Shown: piece by piece, positions 24,374 to 33,133 of the stretch | Numbering within the stretch: position 1 is the stretch's first letter | Layout of the letters: every line of letters starts with the position of its first letter | Assembly: GCA_964472525.1 (NCBI GenBank) | Contig: CAYYLL010000001.1 | Location: 62,001-126,000, forward strand | From: SZUA-37 sp964472525 | GTDB lineage: Bacteria; Pseudomonadota; Gammaproteobacteria; UBA6429; Thiohalophilaceae | Reading direction: 5' to 3' | DNA length: 64,000 nucleotides | Program-made: the position numbers and the translations under genes | Notes under the pieces: model-generated | What the model was told of the DNA's origin: nothing | The model's input: the letters and a program-made list of their open reading frames with translations, nothing else | Database searches by the model: none

Positions 24374-25792
24374 TTGTTTGAATTAAATTTAAAAAGAAGT
24401 TATCTCATTGTTTTTTTCTCATTCTTTTTTCTTTCACTGGCTCAGGCATATAATTTACCTGATTTTACGGAATTAGTTGCAAAAAATAGTCCGGCCGTTG
24501 TCAATATCAGTACTAAACAAAAAATTAAAATACACAAAAAGTTACCTAAAGGTTTGAAACTGCCTAACTTACCCAAAGGTTCACCGTGGAATGATTTGTT
24601 TAAACGTTTTTTTGATGATCGTGAGAATAATGAAAATTATAATTCCCAGTCCCTAGGCTCAGGTTTTATTATTGATTCAGACGGTTATATTGTAACGAAT
24701 TATCATGTAATTAAAGGTGCCGATGAAATTCTGGTGCGTTTATCAGACCGGCGTGAGTTGGTTGCCAAATTGATTGGTAGCGATGAACGTTCGGATATTG
24801 CTTTATTAAAGATTGATGCTAATTCATTACCCGTGGTTAAAATTGGTAATTCCGATAAATTAAAAGTAGGTGAATGGGTGATGGCGATTGGTTCCCCGTT
24901 TGGTTTTGACCATTCCATTTCGGTGGGTGTTGTGAGTGCCGTTGGGCGTAGCAATTTACCAAATAGTAATTATGTGCCTTTTATTCAAACAGATGCTGCT
25001 ATTAACCCAGGTAATTCAGGTGGCCCTTTGTTTAATTTAAAAGGGGAAGTCATTGGTATAAATTCACAAATTTATACGCGTTCGGGCGGGTATATGGGTT
25101 TATCATTTTCAATTCCAATTAATGTTGCAATGAATGCGGTTAGACAACTCAAGAAAACCGGGCATGTGACCCGTGGTTGGTTAGGTGTGTTAATTCAGGA
25201 AGTCAATCGTGAGCTTGCTAAATCATTCGGTATGAAACAACCACGAGGTGCTGCAGTTCTAAAAGTGATTAAAGATAGTCCTGCTAAAAAAGCCAGTTTT
25301 GAAGTTGGCGATGTCATTATTAAATTCGGTACAAAAGAAATTTATCATTCTTCTGATTTACCTCTAGCGGTTGGTTCAACCGATATTGGTAAAAAGGTCA
25401 AAGTTAAAATAATTCGTGAAGGTAAGTACAAAACACTAACCGTTAAAGTAGAAGCATTACCTAATCAGAAAGAGCTTGCAGCGGCTCAAAATGCCATCAA
25501 AAAAACGCAAGTAAATAAGCTGGGTATGACGGTCATGGGTATAAACAGCTCACAGCGTGAGCAATTAGGTATCGATAAGCGAGGTATTTTGGTGAAGCAT
25601 GTTACTGCCGGTGCAGCGCGTGATGCCGGTATTCGAAATGGTGATATTCTGCTTAAATTAAATTACCAAGACATTAATTCGGTTAAAGATTTTAATAAGG
25701 TACTTAAAAATTTACCAAAAGGTAAACCTGTTCCAGTATTAATTCAGCGTAAAAAATCACCGATATTTTTAGCCATTAAAATTCCTGACTAA
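24374..25792 (+). CDS. mucD: Periplasmic Do-family serine protease (MucD/DegP)
   Basis: A 472-residue protease-chaperone for misfolded envelope proteins. A signal peptide covers residues 1-25. The trypsin-like domain shows the triad H111 (TNYHVIKGA), D141 (SDIALLK) and S215 (NPGNSGGPLF). Two PDZ domains follow, at about 265-350 and 375-470. The start is TTG at 24374, with TAGGAG 7 bases upstream. It closes the sigma-E operon, the MucD position in Pseudomonas. A Lys-rich loop (residues 45-70) follows the mature N-terminus. Confidence 0.94.
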   Translation: MFELNLKRSYLIVFFSFFFLSLAQAYNLPDFTELVAKNSPAVVNISTKQKIKIHKKLPKGLKLPNLPKGSPWNDLFKRFFDDRENNENYNSQSLGSGFIIDSDGYIVTNYHVIKGADEILVRLSDRRELVAKLIGSDERSDIALLKIDANSLPVVKIGNSDKLKVGEWVMAIGSPFGFDHSISVGVVSAVGRSNLPNSNYVPFIQTDAAINPGNSGGPLFNLKGEVIGINSQIYTRSGGYMGLSFSIPINVAMNAVRQLKKTGHVTRGWLGVLIQEVNRELAKSFGMKQPRGAAVLKVIKDSPAKKASFEVGDVIIKFGTKEIYHSSDLPLAVGSTDIGKKVKVKIIREGKYKTLTVKVEALPNQKELAAAQNAIKKTQVNKLGMTVMGINSSQREQLGIDKRGILVKHVTAGAARDAGIRNGDILLKLNYQDINSVKDFNKVLKNLPKGKPVPVLIQRKKSPIFLAIKIPD

Positions 25793-25847
25793 ATAATATT
25801 GCTCTGGTCATTGGTTTAGATAGGAATGGGTTAACTCAGCGTTTTAT

Positions 25848-26102
25848 ATGCAAAAAACAGAATTGCTTGTTTATAGTCGTGCGGGGTGTCATTTGTGTGA
25901 TGCCCTTATCGACGAGTTAACTGAATTTTGCATTAAGAATCCATTTATGTTCACAACCACTGATATTTCAGGCCGTGACGACCTTGAACAGTTGTATGGC
26001 CTTAAAGTGCCTGTTGTGACTTATCAAGATGTGGTTTTATGTGAATATTTCTTTGATCCCCTCGCTATTACCGCATATTTCGGCATGTCGTCTAAAAATT
26101 AG
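25848..26102 (+). CDS. Glutaredoxin-like family protein
   Basis: An 84-residue thioredoxin-fold protein of the glutaredoxin-like (DUF836) family. GCHLCDAL near residue 13 carries the CxxC redox pair, and LKVPVVTYQD carries the cis-proline of the fold. Proteins of this family sit between mucD and lepA in other gammaproteobacteria. The substrate is unknown. Confidence 0.82.
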   Translation: MQKTELLVYSRAGCHLCDALIDELTEFCIKNPFMFTTTDISGRDDLEQLYGLKVPVVTYQDVVLCEYFFDPLAITAYFGMSSKN

Positions 26103-26153
26103 GTACAATAGCACCCCGTTAGATTTTTAAAAAATCGTTATAAGCCAGATCGT

Positions 26154-26162
26154 TGGTATAAT
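26154..26162 (+). promoter_or_regulatory. Extended -10 promoter element upstream of lepA
   Basis: TGGTATAAT is a perfect extended -10 box (TGnTATAAT). No good -35 is seen at the usual distance, which an extended -10 can tolerate. A start point near 26169 would lie just before the hairpin at 26180-26202. It would give lepA-lepB-rnc-era its own promoter separate from the sigma-E operon. Confidence 0.45.
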
Positions 26163-26179
26163 TGGATAAAAATCGAAAC

Positions 26180-26202
26180 AAGCGCAGTTACTGCGCTTTT
26201 TT
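26180..26202 (+). terminator. Intrinsic terminator or attenuator before lepA
   Basis: AAGCGCAG (26180-26187), loop TTA, then CTGCGCTT (26191-26198), with a run of six Ts from 26197 to 26202. This is a textbook Rho-independent terminator shape. It lies 25 bases before the lepA start and could end read-through from the sigma-E operon or attenuate lepA transcription. Confidence 0.75.
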
Positions 26203-26227
26203 ATTATATAAATCAAGGTGTTGTCGT

Positions 26228-28033
26228 TTGTCAGATCTATCTCATATACGTAATTTCTCAATCATTGCCCATATTGACCATGGGAAATCGACCATCGCAG
26301 ATCGCTTTATTCAAATTTGTGGCGGTTTAAGTGAACGGGATATGGAAGCTCAAGTACTGGATTCAATGGATTTGGAAAAAGAACGTGGCATCACGATTAA
26401 GGCGCAAAGTGTAACCTTGGATTATCACGCAGAAAATGGCGAAACTTATCAGCTAAATTTTATTGATACTCCCGGACATGTTGATTTTAGTTATGAAGTT
26501 TCGCGTTCTCTGGCGGCTTGTGAAGGCGCTTTACTGGTTGTGGATGCCTCGCAAGGGGTGGAAGCGCAGAGTGTGGCAAACTGTTATACTGCGATTGATC
26601 AAGGTCTAGAAGTGCTGCCTGTTTTAAATAAAATTGACTTACCTGCGGCCGAACCGGAACACGTGAGTCAGGAAATTGAAGATATTATCGGCATTGATGC
26701 AACGGACGCGCTGCATGTGAGTGCTAAATCAGGGATAGGTATTGATGCCTTACTTGAAATGCTGGTTAAAAAAATTCCCGCCCCCAAAGGCGATGTCGAT
26801 GCGCCTTTACAGGCTCTTATTATTGATTCTTGGTTTGACAGTTATGTGGGCGTGATCTCTTTAGTTCGCATTATGCAAGGCACTTTAAAGCCAAAACAGA
26901 AAATCACCATGATGGCAGCAGGGCGCAATTATTCCGTCGATCAAGTGGGTGTTTTTACCCCCAAACGAAAAGTGCGAGATAACTTAAAGGCCGGTGAGGT
27001 GGGTTTTTTAATTGCCGGTATCAAAGAAATTGACGGTGCGCCAGTGGGCGATACCATCACCACGACCGATAAATCGGCCGATAAAGCACTCGCAGGATTT
27101 AAAGCGGTGCAACCACAGGTTTTTGCCGGGCTATTTCCAGTTGTCGGAGACGATTATGAGTCTTTGCGTGAGGCACTGGCAAAATTGCGCCTCAATGATG
27201 CGGCATTGTTTTATGAACCTGAAACATCGCAGGCGCTGGGTTTTGGTTTCCGTTGTGGCTTTCTTGGAATGCTGCATATGGAAATTATTCAGGAACGACT
27301 GGAACGCGAATACGACCTCAACCTGATTACGACTGCACCCACCGTTGTTTTTGAAGTTAAAACAAACAAGGGCGAGGTGGTTAAAATCGATAATCCTGCC
27401 GATTTGCCCGATCAGGTGCATATTGCCGAAATTCGAGAGCCGATAGTGACGGCCACTATTCTCGTTCCACAGGATTATGTGGGTAATGTCATGACCTTGT
27501 GTATAGAAAAACGGGGCTCACAAAAAGACATGCAATATTTAGGGAGTCAAGTTAGTATTGTTTTTGAACTGCCTTTAAATGAGATTGTACTGGATTTCTT
27601 TGATCGATTAAAATCAGTCAGCCGGGGTTACGCCTCATTAGATTATGAATTTACTCGTTTTCAAGCTGCAAATCTGGTTAAACTGGATATTTTGATTAAT
27701 TCAGAAAAAGTGGATGCGCTAGCGGTGATAGTCCACCGTGACAATGCAATTTCACACGGTAGAAAATTAACCGAAAAGATGAAAGAAATTATTCCTCGGC
27801 AAATGTTTGATGTTGCAATACAGGCTGCCATCGGAGTAAAAGTATTAGCACGCACAAATGTGAAGGCATTACGTAAAAATGTAACTGCAAAGTGTTATGG
27901 TGGTGACGTATCGCGTAAGCGTAAGTTATTAGAAAAACAAAAAGAAGGTAAAAAACGAATGAAGCAAATTGGTCGAGTCGAATTACCACAAGACGCTTTT
28001 TTGGCTGTTTTACATGTAGGTAAAGACAAATGA
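26228..28033 (+). CDS. lepA: Elongation factor 4 (LepA)
   Basis: A 601-residue translational GTPase that acts on stalled or stressed ribosomes. G1 is AHIDHGKST, followed by DTPGHVDFS and NKIDLPAA. The C-terminal LepA-specific part has RKRKLLEKQKEGKKRMKQIGRVELPQ. The start is TTG at 26228, with AAGGTG 7 bases upstream. The frame stays open to 26162, but that extension would run through the terminator hairpin. The length from TTG matches E. coli LepA. It overlaps lepB by 4 bases. Confidence 0.96.
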   Translation: MSDLSHIRNFSIIAHIDHGKSTIADRFIQICGGLSERDMEAQVLDSMDLEKERGITIKAQSVTLDYHAENGETYQLNFIDTPGHVDFSYEVSRSLAACEGALLVVDASQGVEAQSVANCYTAIDQGLEVLPVLNKIDLPAAEPEHVSQEIEDIIGIDATDALHVSAKSGIGIDALLEMLVKKIPAPKGDVDAPLQALIIDSWFDSYVGVISLVRIMQGTLKPKQKITMMAAGRNYSVDQVGVFTPKRKVRDNLKAGEVGFLIAGIKEIDGAPVGDTITTTDKSADKALAGFKAVQPQVFAGLFPVVGDDYESLREALAKLRLNDAALFYEPETSQALGFGFRCGFLGMLHMEIIQERLEREYDLNLITTAPTVVFEVKTNKGEVVKIDNPADLPDQVHIAEIREPIVTATILVPQDYVGNVMTLCIEKRGSQKDMQYLGSQVSIVFELPLNEIVLDFFDRLKSVSRGYASLDYEFTRFQAANLVKLDILINSEKVDALAVIVHRDNAISHGRKLTEKMKEIIPRQMFDVAIQAAIGVKVLARTNVKALRKNVTAKCYGGDVSRKRKLLEKQKEGKKRMKQIGRVELPQDAFLAVLHVGKDK

Positions 28034-28851
28034 CAATAGATTTTTCACTGATACTCGCACTCGGTGCGGCCATTACCGGGGCTATCTGGTTAATTGATAT
28101 TTTATTCTTTGCGCGTAAACGCAAACACGATGATGAACTCATTGAAGGTACAGGGCGGGAACGAGATACACCAACAAATGAAGAATTTGAACCTTTTTTA
28201 GTTGAATATTCAAAATTCTTATTCCCAGTATTTTTTATCGTTTTTGTCCTGCGTGGTTTTGTGGTTGAGCCGTTTAAAATTCCTTCTGGTTCAATGATCC
28301 CTACATTAGAAGTGGGCGATTTTATTCTAGTGAGTAAATTCAGTTATGGTTTACGTATTCCTGTGATTAATAAAAAAATACTGGATTTTGGTAAACCTGA
28401 ACGGGGTGATGTAGTCGTATTTCGTTATCCACGTGATCCAAAAATTGATTACATTAAACGGTTAATTGGTTTGCCGGGTGATGAGATTGCTTACCATGAT
28501 AAACAGCTATATATCAATGGAGAGCTAGTTAAGGAAACAGAAATTTCAAAATCAACCTTTGGATTTACTGAATATACACGTTATAACGAAGTTTTACCTA
28601 AAGCAAATTTACCCAAAGGCTATTCGCATGAAATGCGTTTAAGTTCTAATCCACCACATTTTGATTTAGTGACAACGGTACCAAAAGGGCATTATTTCAT
28701 GATGGGGGATAATCGGGATAACAGTAACGACGGCCGTGTATGGGGTTTTGTACCGGATGCAAATTTAAAAGGACGAGCTTTTGCTATCTGGATGAATTGG
28801 CAAGGTTGGAACCATTGGCCTAAGTGGTCACGAGTTAGTTTTATAAAATGA
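28030..28851 (+). CDS. lepB: Signal peptidase I
   Basis: A 273-residue inner-membrane peptidase that removes signal peptides from exported proteins. Two N-terminal hydrophobic segments lie at about residues 5-23 and 59-76. The catalytic serine is in PSGSMIPTL. The lysine is in DYIKRLIGLPGD. The GDNRDNSNDGRVWG motif follows. It overlaps lepA (ATGA), so the two are translationally coupled. Confidence 0.96.
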   Translation: MTIDFSLILALGAAITGAIWLIDILFFARKRKHDDELIEGTGRERDTPTNEEFEPFLVEYSKFLFPVFFIVFVLRGFVVEPFKIPSGSMIPTLEVGDFILVSKFSYGLRIPVINKKILDFGKPERGDVVVFRYPRDPKIDYIKRLIGLPGDEIAYHDKQLYINGELVKETEISKSTFGFTEYTRYNEVLPKANLPKGYSHEMRLSSNPPHFDLVTTVPKGHYFMMGDNRDNSNDGRVWGFVPDANLKGRAFAIWMNWQGWNHWPKWSRVSFIK

Positions 28852-28887
28852 GTATGTTCATATAATTAATATAGTGAGGGAAATGCG

Positions 28888-29256
28888 ATGAAATTAATTT
28901 CAAAACAGCGTGGATTGACGGCAATCAGTTGGCTTTTAATTATTGCCGTTGCACTTGTGTTTATTACCTTATTGCTTCGATTAATTCCGATTTATATTGA
29001 AGGTTATAGCGTTTATGATTCACTTGAGGGAATGAAAAGCAATCCAAAAATTGCGAGTTATCAAACGCGTACAATTAAAAAGAACTTACTAAAACGATTA
29101 AATATTAATTCAGTTTATTCGGTGACGGGTGATGATATTTACGTCACTAAAAAATCAGGTAAAACTATCATCGAAGTTGATTATGAAGTGCGTGAAAAAA
29201 TTGTAGGCAATCTTGATTTTGTGGTTAGGTTTGATAAAGAAATTACTGTTCAATAA
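28888..29256 (+). CDS. DUF4845 family membrane protein
   Basis: A 122-residue protein with an N-terminal QRGLTAISWLLIIAVAL segment that looks like a type IV pilin-like leader or single membrane helix (about residues 10-32). The C-terminal part has VDYEVREKIVGNLDFVVRFD, the DUF4845 pattern. Members sit between lepB and rnc in many gammaproteobacteria, as here. Function unknown; it could be a small envelope protein. The start ATG has GAGGG 7 bases upstream. Confidence 0.8.
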   Translation: MKLISKQRGLTAISWLLIIAVALVFITLLLRLIPIYIEGYSVYDSLEGMKSNPKIASYQTRTIKKNLLKRLNINSVYSVTGDDIYVTKKSGKTIIEVDYEVREKIVGNLDFVVRFDKEITVQ

Positions 29257-29262
29257 TAGCAT

Positions 29263-29937
29263 ATGGTAAGTAGAACTAAATTTTTAAAAGTAATTGATTA
29301 TATTTTTAACAATGCAGCGCTTCTTGACTCGGCTTTAACACATCGCAGTGCCGCTGCAAATAATAACGAACGCCTAGAGTTCCTAGGGGACTCTGTTCTG
29401 GGCTTGGTTATTTCAACTGAATTGTATCAACGTTTTTCGGATATTGATGAAGGTGTTTTAAGCCGTTTGCGCGCGAGTCTAGTCAAGGGTGAAACACTGG
29501 CAGAACTTGCCAAAGAAATAAATTTAGGTGAATTTATTCAATTGGGTAGCGGTGAATTGAAAAGTGGGGGCTTTCGTCGAGCTTCTATTTTAGCAGATGC
29601 TTTCGAAGCTGTTATTGGGGCTATTTATCTTGATGGTGGTATTCAGGCGGCAACAAAATTTATCCATACTCAATATGCAACTCGTTTAAACAAGGTTAAT
29701 CCCAAAGAAGTCAGTAAAGATCCTAAAACACGCTTGCAGGAATATCTACAAGCACGCAGCCTACCGTTACCTGTTTATACGGTTATATCGATTGACGGTG
29801 AGTCACATCAGCAAACATTCACAGTGAAAGGACAGGTCGAAGTGATTGATCATGAGATTAAAGGTAGTGGCAAAAGTCGACGTTTTGCAGAACAACAGGT
29901 TGCACAAAAAATTCTGGAATTGTTAACCAATGACTAA
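29263..29937 (+). CDS. rnc: Ribonuclease III
   Basis: A 224-residue double-strand RNA endonuclease that processes rRNA and some mRNAs. The signature NERLEFLGDSVLGLV and the second acidic site ADAFEAVIGAIYLDGG are intact. A dsRNA-binding domain fills about residues 155-222 (DPKTRLQEYLQA, GSGKSRRFAEQQVA). It overlaps era by 8 bases, the conserved rnc-era coupling. Confidence 0.97.
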   Translation: MVSRTKFLKVIDYIFNNAALLDSALTHRSAAANNNERLEFLGDSVLGLVISTELYQRFSDIDEGVLSRLRASLVKGETLAELAKEINLGEFIQLGSGELKSGGFRRASILADAFEAVIGAIYLDGGIQAATKFIHTQYATRLNKVNPKEVSKDPKTRLQEYLQARSLPLPVYTVISIDGESHQQTFTVKGQVEVIDHEIKGSGKSRRFAEQQVAQKILELLTND

Positions 29938-30835
29938 TACTAGTGACTTTCGTTGTGGTTATGTTGCCATTATCGGTCGCCCAAATGTGGGTAAATCAAC
30001 ATTGCTCAATTATATTTTAGGGCAAAAGCTGTGTATTACTTCACGTAAACCACAAACAACACGACACCAAATATTAGGGATTAAAACAACACCAACCGCA
30101 CAAGCCATTTATGTTGACACGCCCGGAGTGCATAAAGACAGCCCGCGTGCAATGAATCGTTATATGAATCGTACCGCACACAGCATTATTGATGATGTGA
30201 GCGTTGTTTTATTTATTGTTGAAGCGGGTGTTTGGTCAGACAAAGACGAGTGGGTGCTTGAAAAAGTAAAAACAACAAAGAATCCAGTTATTCTAGTGAT
30301 TAATAAAGTGGATCAGTTAGACGATAAAGCCAAGTTGCTTCCTTTTATGCAAAAGCTGAGTCAACTACATACCTTTAAAAGCATTATTCCGGTTTCCGCT
30401 TTAAAAGGTAAATATATTGAGGATTTGGAAACCGAGGTTGAATCATTATTAGATGTTTCTGAACCCATCTTTCCAGAAGACCAGTTTACCGATCGCAGTA
30501 TGAAGTTTTTTGCGGCGGAAATTATTCGAGAAAAGTTAATGCGACAGTTAGGGCAAGAACTGCCGTATGATCTCACTGTTATGATCGAAAAATTTGAAGA
30601 AGTGGATGATAAGATAAATATTAATGCGGTTATTCTGGTTGAACGAAAAAATCAAAAATTGATTATTATAGGCAATCAGGGGCAACGTCTTAAAAAGGTT
30701 GGAACACAGGCTCGAATTGATATGGAAAAAATGTTCGATTGTAAAGTCTTTATCGAAATTTGGGTTAAAGTAAAATCTGGTTGGGCAGACGATGAGTTAA
30801 TGTTGAAGTCACTTGGTTATACGGATGAGCATTAG
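29930..30835 (+). CDS. era: GTPase Era
   Basis: A 301-residue GTPase needed for 16S rRNA maturation and 30S assembly. G-motifs are GRPNVGKST, DTPGVH and NKVD. The C-terminal KH domain includes VILVERKNQKLIIIGNQGQRLKKVG, which binds the 3' end of 16S rRNA. It overlaps rnc upstream and recO downstream. Confidence 0.97.
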   Translation: MTNTSDFRCGYVAIIGRPNVGKSTLLNYILGQKLCITSRKPQTTRHQILGIKTTPTAQAIYVDTPGVHKDSPRAMNRYMNRTAHSIIDDVSVVLFIVEAGVWSDKDEWVLEKVKTTKNPVILVINKVDQLDDKAKLLPFMQKLSQLHTFKSIIPVSALKGKYIEDLETEVESLLDVSEPIFPEDQFTDRSMKFFAAEIIREKLMRQLGQELPYDLTVMIEKFEEVDDKININAVILVERKNQKLIIIGNQGQRLKKVGTQARIDMEKMFDCKVFIEIWVKVKSGWADDELMLKSLGYTDEH

Positions 30836-31598
30836 CACAAGCTCATCAAACTATCAGCGTGTTCATTCCCAACCTGCCTATATATTACATACGCAGGCTT
30901 ATCAAAATACCAGTTTAATTGTTGATGCCTTTAGCGTAAATTTTGGTCGAATAAGATTTGTCGCCAAAGGGGCTAAACGTTTAAAGTCTTCTTTTGCAGG
31001 TAAGTTGCAGGTATTTACGCCTTTGCTCTTGTCTTGGTCAGGAAAAGGTGAGCTTTACACCTTAACGGATGCCGACTTCGCAACTTCTGAACAAATATCG
31101 TATGTGAATGGTCAAATGCCTTTGCGCGGTTCTATTTTAATCAGTGCCTATTATGTTAATGAATTAATTTTACGTTTTATTTTATTGGAAGATCCTCATC
31201 CTGAATTGTTTTACTATTATGCTGAAACAATTGGAAATTTATCCCTTAAGAAAAATATAGAATCCGTTTTACGTATTTTTGAAAAACGATTATTACAAGA
31301 GGCTGGGTATAGTTTAATACTGGACTGTGATACTGAAACGGGTGAAAAAATTATAGCCAGCAACGAATATTATTATATTTTAGAAAAAGGACCTCAACGT
31401 GATATTGCGAGTCATTTAAAGGCAGAATATGATGGTATTTCACTCACAGGACAAACGCTGTTAGAGTTAGATAATGGTTGTTTTAATAGTAAAAAAACCT
31501 TGCTACAGGCAAAAAGACTGATGCGGGCTATTATTGCGATGCATTTAGGGTACAAACCGCTAAAAACAAGAGCGTTATTTCAATCGACAATATTATAG
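30825..31598 (+). CDS. recO: DNA repair protein RecO
   Basis: A 257-residue recombination mediator that loads RecA with RecR. The N-terminal OB part is AYILHTQAYQNTSLIVDAF, followed by RIRFVAKGAKRLKSS and the LQVFTPLLLSWSGKGELYTLT stretch. The C-terminus is helical. The ATG at 30825 overlaps the end of era; a TTG at 30813 would add four residues and is less likely. The pdxJ start follows 11 bases later. Confidence 0.92.
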   Translation: MSISTSSSNYQRVHSQPAYILHTQAYQNTSLIVDAFSVNFGRIRFVAKGAKRLKSSFAGKLQVFTPLLLSWSGKGELYTLTDADFATSEQISYVNGQMPLRGSILISAYYVNELILRFILLEDPHPELFYYYAETIGNLSLKKNIESVLRIFEKRLLQEAGYSLILDCDTETGEKIIASNEYYYILEKGPQRDIASHLKAEYDGISLTGQTLLELDNGCFNSKKTLLQAKRLMRAIIAMHLGYKPLKTRALFQSTIL

Positions 31599-31609
31599 AG
31601 GATCGATAA

Positions 31610-32332
31610 ATGTTATTAGGTGTGAATATTGATCATGTAGCCACCTTAAGGCAATCGCGTGGTACGATTTATCCAGAAGTGGTGCAGGCTGCCGCCGTTG
31701 CAGAACAAGCTGGCGCGGATGCCATTACTATTCATCTAAGAGAGGACCGTCGCCATATTCAGGAGCGTGATGTTGCCTTGTTATCACAAACGTTACAAAC
31801 AAGAATGAATCTCGAAATGGCGGTAACAGATGAAATGATTGCGATAGCAGAAAAATACAAACCATCTGATTGTTGTCTGGTTCCGGAAAAAAGAGAAGAG
31901 TTAACAACAGAAGGTGGGCTAGATGTTGCAGGCCAAATTCCAAAAATGGAAGATGCTTGTATACGCCTGGCAAAAGTCGGTGTGCGTGTGTCATTGTTCA
32001 TTGATGCCGATAAAAAACAAATTGATGCGGCACATGCTGTTGGCGCACCGATTATAGAAATTCATACCGGCCATTTTGCTGATGCAACGGATAACGACAC
32101 GAAGAAAAATGAGTTTAATAAAATTACAGAAGCCGTTGACTATGCAGCTCAACTTGGTTTACAAGTGAATGCCGGACATGGTTTGCACTATCATAATGTA
32201 CAACAGATAGCGGCTATTGCCGATATTAAAGAATTAAATATTGGGCATGCGATTATTGCACAATCTATATTTATGGGACTAGGATCGGCTGTAACAGAAA
32301 TGAAACGGTTGATGCTTGAAGTACGCAAATGA
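31610..32332 (+). CDS. pdxJ: Pyridoxine 5'-phosphate synthase
   Basis: A 240-residue TIM-barrel enzyme that condenses 1-deoxyxylulose 5-phosphate with 3-amino-2-oxopropyl phosphate to make pyridoxine phosphate. Marks are GVNIDHVATLRQSRG, ITIHLREDRRHIQ, CLVPEKREELTTEGGLD and LQVNAGHGLHYHN. GAGG lies 7 bases before the start. It overlaps acpS by 4 bases. Several PLP enzymes in this window (AlaC, ThrC, CysM) depend on its product. Confidence 0.97.
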   Translation: MLLGVNIDHVATLRQSRGTIYPEVVQAAAVAEQAGADAITIHLREDRRHIQERDVALLSQTLQTRMNLEMAVTDEMIAIAEKYKPSDCCLVPEKREELTTEGGLDVAGQIPKMEDACIRLAKVGVRVSLFIDADKKQIDAAHAVGAPIIEIHTGHFADATDNDTKKNEFNKITEAVDYAAQLGLQVNAGHGLHYHNVQQIAAIADIKELNIGHAIIAQSIFMGLGSAVTEMKRLMLEVRK

Positions 32333-32715
32333 TCTTCGGTATTGGCACGGATATAGTTCGTATTACTCGAATGAAAGAAAATATAGAAAAATTTGGCGAC
32401 AAATTTGCAGAACGTATTCTGTCAGAAGAAGAATTAAATGAATACCATGATTATTCAGAACCTTCACGCTTGCTTGCTAAACGTTTTGCAGCAAAAGAAG
32501 CGGCAAGTAAAGCGATGGGAACCGGATTTCGTAATGGGATCAGTTTTAAACAAATTTTTATTACGCATGACGAATTAGGAAAGCCGTTATTGAATTTTTC
32601 TGGAAAGGCAAAAGATTTTTTAAATGAGCAGGGTGTGCGAGAAAGCCATGTCAGCATTTCAGACGAGCAGGAATATGCAGTGGCGTATGTTACCCTTGTT
32701 AAAGAATATTCATAA
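32329..32715 (+). CDS. acpS: Holo-[acyl-carrier-protein] synthase
   Basis: A 128-residue enzyme that transfers phosphopantetheine from CoA to ACP. GIGTDIVRITRM at the N-terminus and FAAKEAASKAMGTG carry the metal and CoA-binding residues. It is the end of the lepA-to-acpS cluster. Its stop overlaps the stop of the minus-strand Hpt gene by 6 bases. Confidence 0.96.
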   Translation: MIFGIGTDIVRITRMKENIEKFGDKFAERILSEEELNEYHDYSEPSRLLAKRFAAKEAASKAMGTGFRNGISFKQIFITHDELGKPLLNFSGKAKDFLNEQGVRESHVSISDEQEYAVAYVTLVKEYS

Positions 32716-33054
32716 TGATTCAGTCAGTTCAGTTCCACTGTCTAATAATCGACTGATCTTATTATTCAGATTCTGAAGTGGCTTATCGATAGAGTCACTG
32801 GGATAAACGGCTTTTATTTCGTCTTCAAGTAACTTACAGGCATTTTTCAGGTCAGGTACACCACAATATGTGGTTCCACCATGAATTTTATGAGTGGCAT
32901 CCCAGAATGCCTGTTTGTCTTTCTCAGCGTGTGCCTTATTCATTATTTTTTGTTGGTTAGGTAATTCTTTTAGCAGCATTTCGAAGAGTTCTTTCGCTAA
33001 CTCTGCATTACCACCTGCTTGGCTGAGAGCCAGTTCTTTATCAAATAAACTCAT
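32710..33054 (-). CDS. Stand-alone Hpt domain protein, BarA/GacS-like
   Basis: A 114-residue histidine phosphotransfer protein. The phospho-site sequence is THKIHGGTTYCGVPDLKNA, with H55 the expected phospho-histidine. The HG-YCGVP-L pattern is that of the C-terminal Hpt domain of BarA/GacS hybrid kinases, and the preceding FEMLLKELP fits too. No kinase or receiver domain is attached. ATG at 33054 is taken as the start; GTG at 33063 would add three residues. It may serve a kinase encoded elsewhere or be what remains of a BarA-type gene. Confidence 0.8.
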   Translation of the reverse strand: MSLFDKELALSQAGGNAELAKELFEMLLKELPNQQKIMNKAHAEKDKQAFWDATHKIHGGTTYCGVPDLKNACKLLEDEIKAVYPSDSIDKPLQNLNNKISRLLDSGTELTESL

Positions 33055-33133
33055 TAGAATCACATCAATTTTAGTTAAATTTAGTGTAAGATTATCACAT
33101 ATTTTTTAGATGAATAAAGGGTCGTAAAGCCTT

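Noticed and set aside
26162..26227. N-terminal extension of lepA
   Set aside because: The stretch is the terminator hairpin and its T-run. The TTG at 26228 has a good Shine-Dalgarno and gives the normal LepA length.
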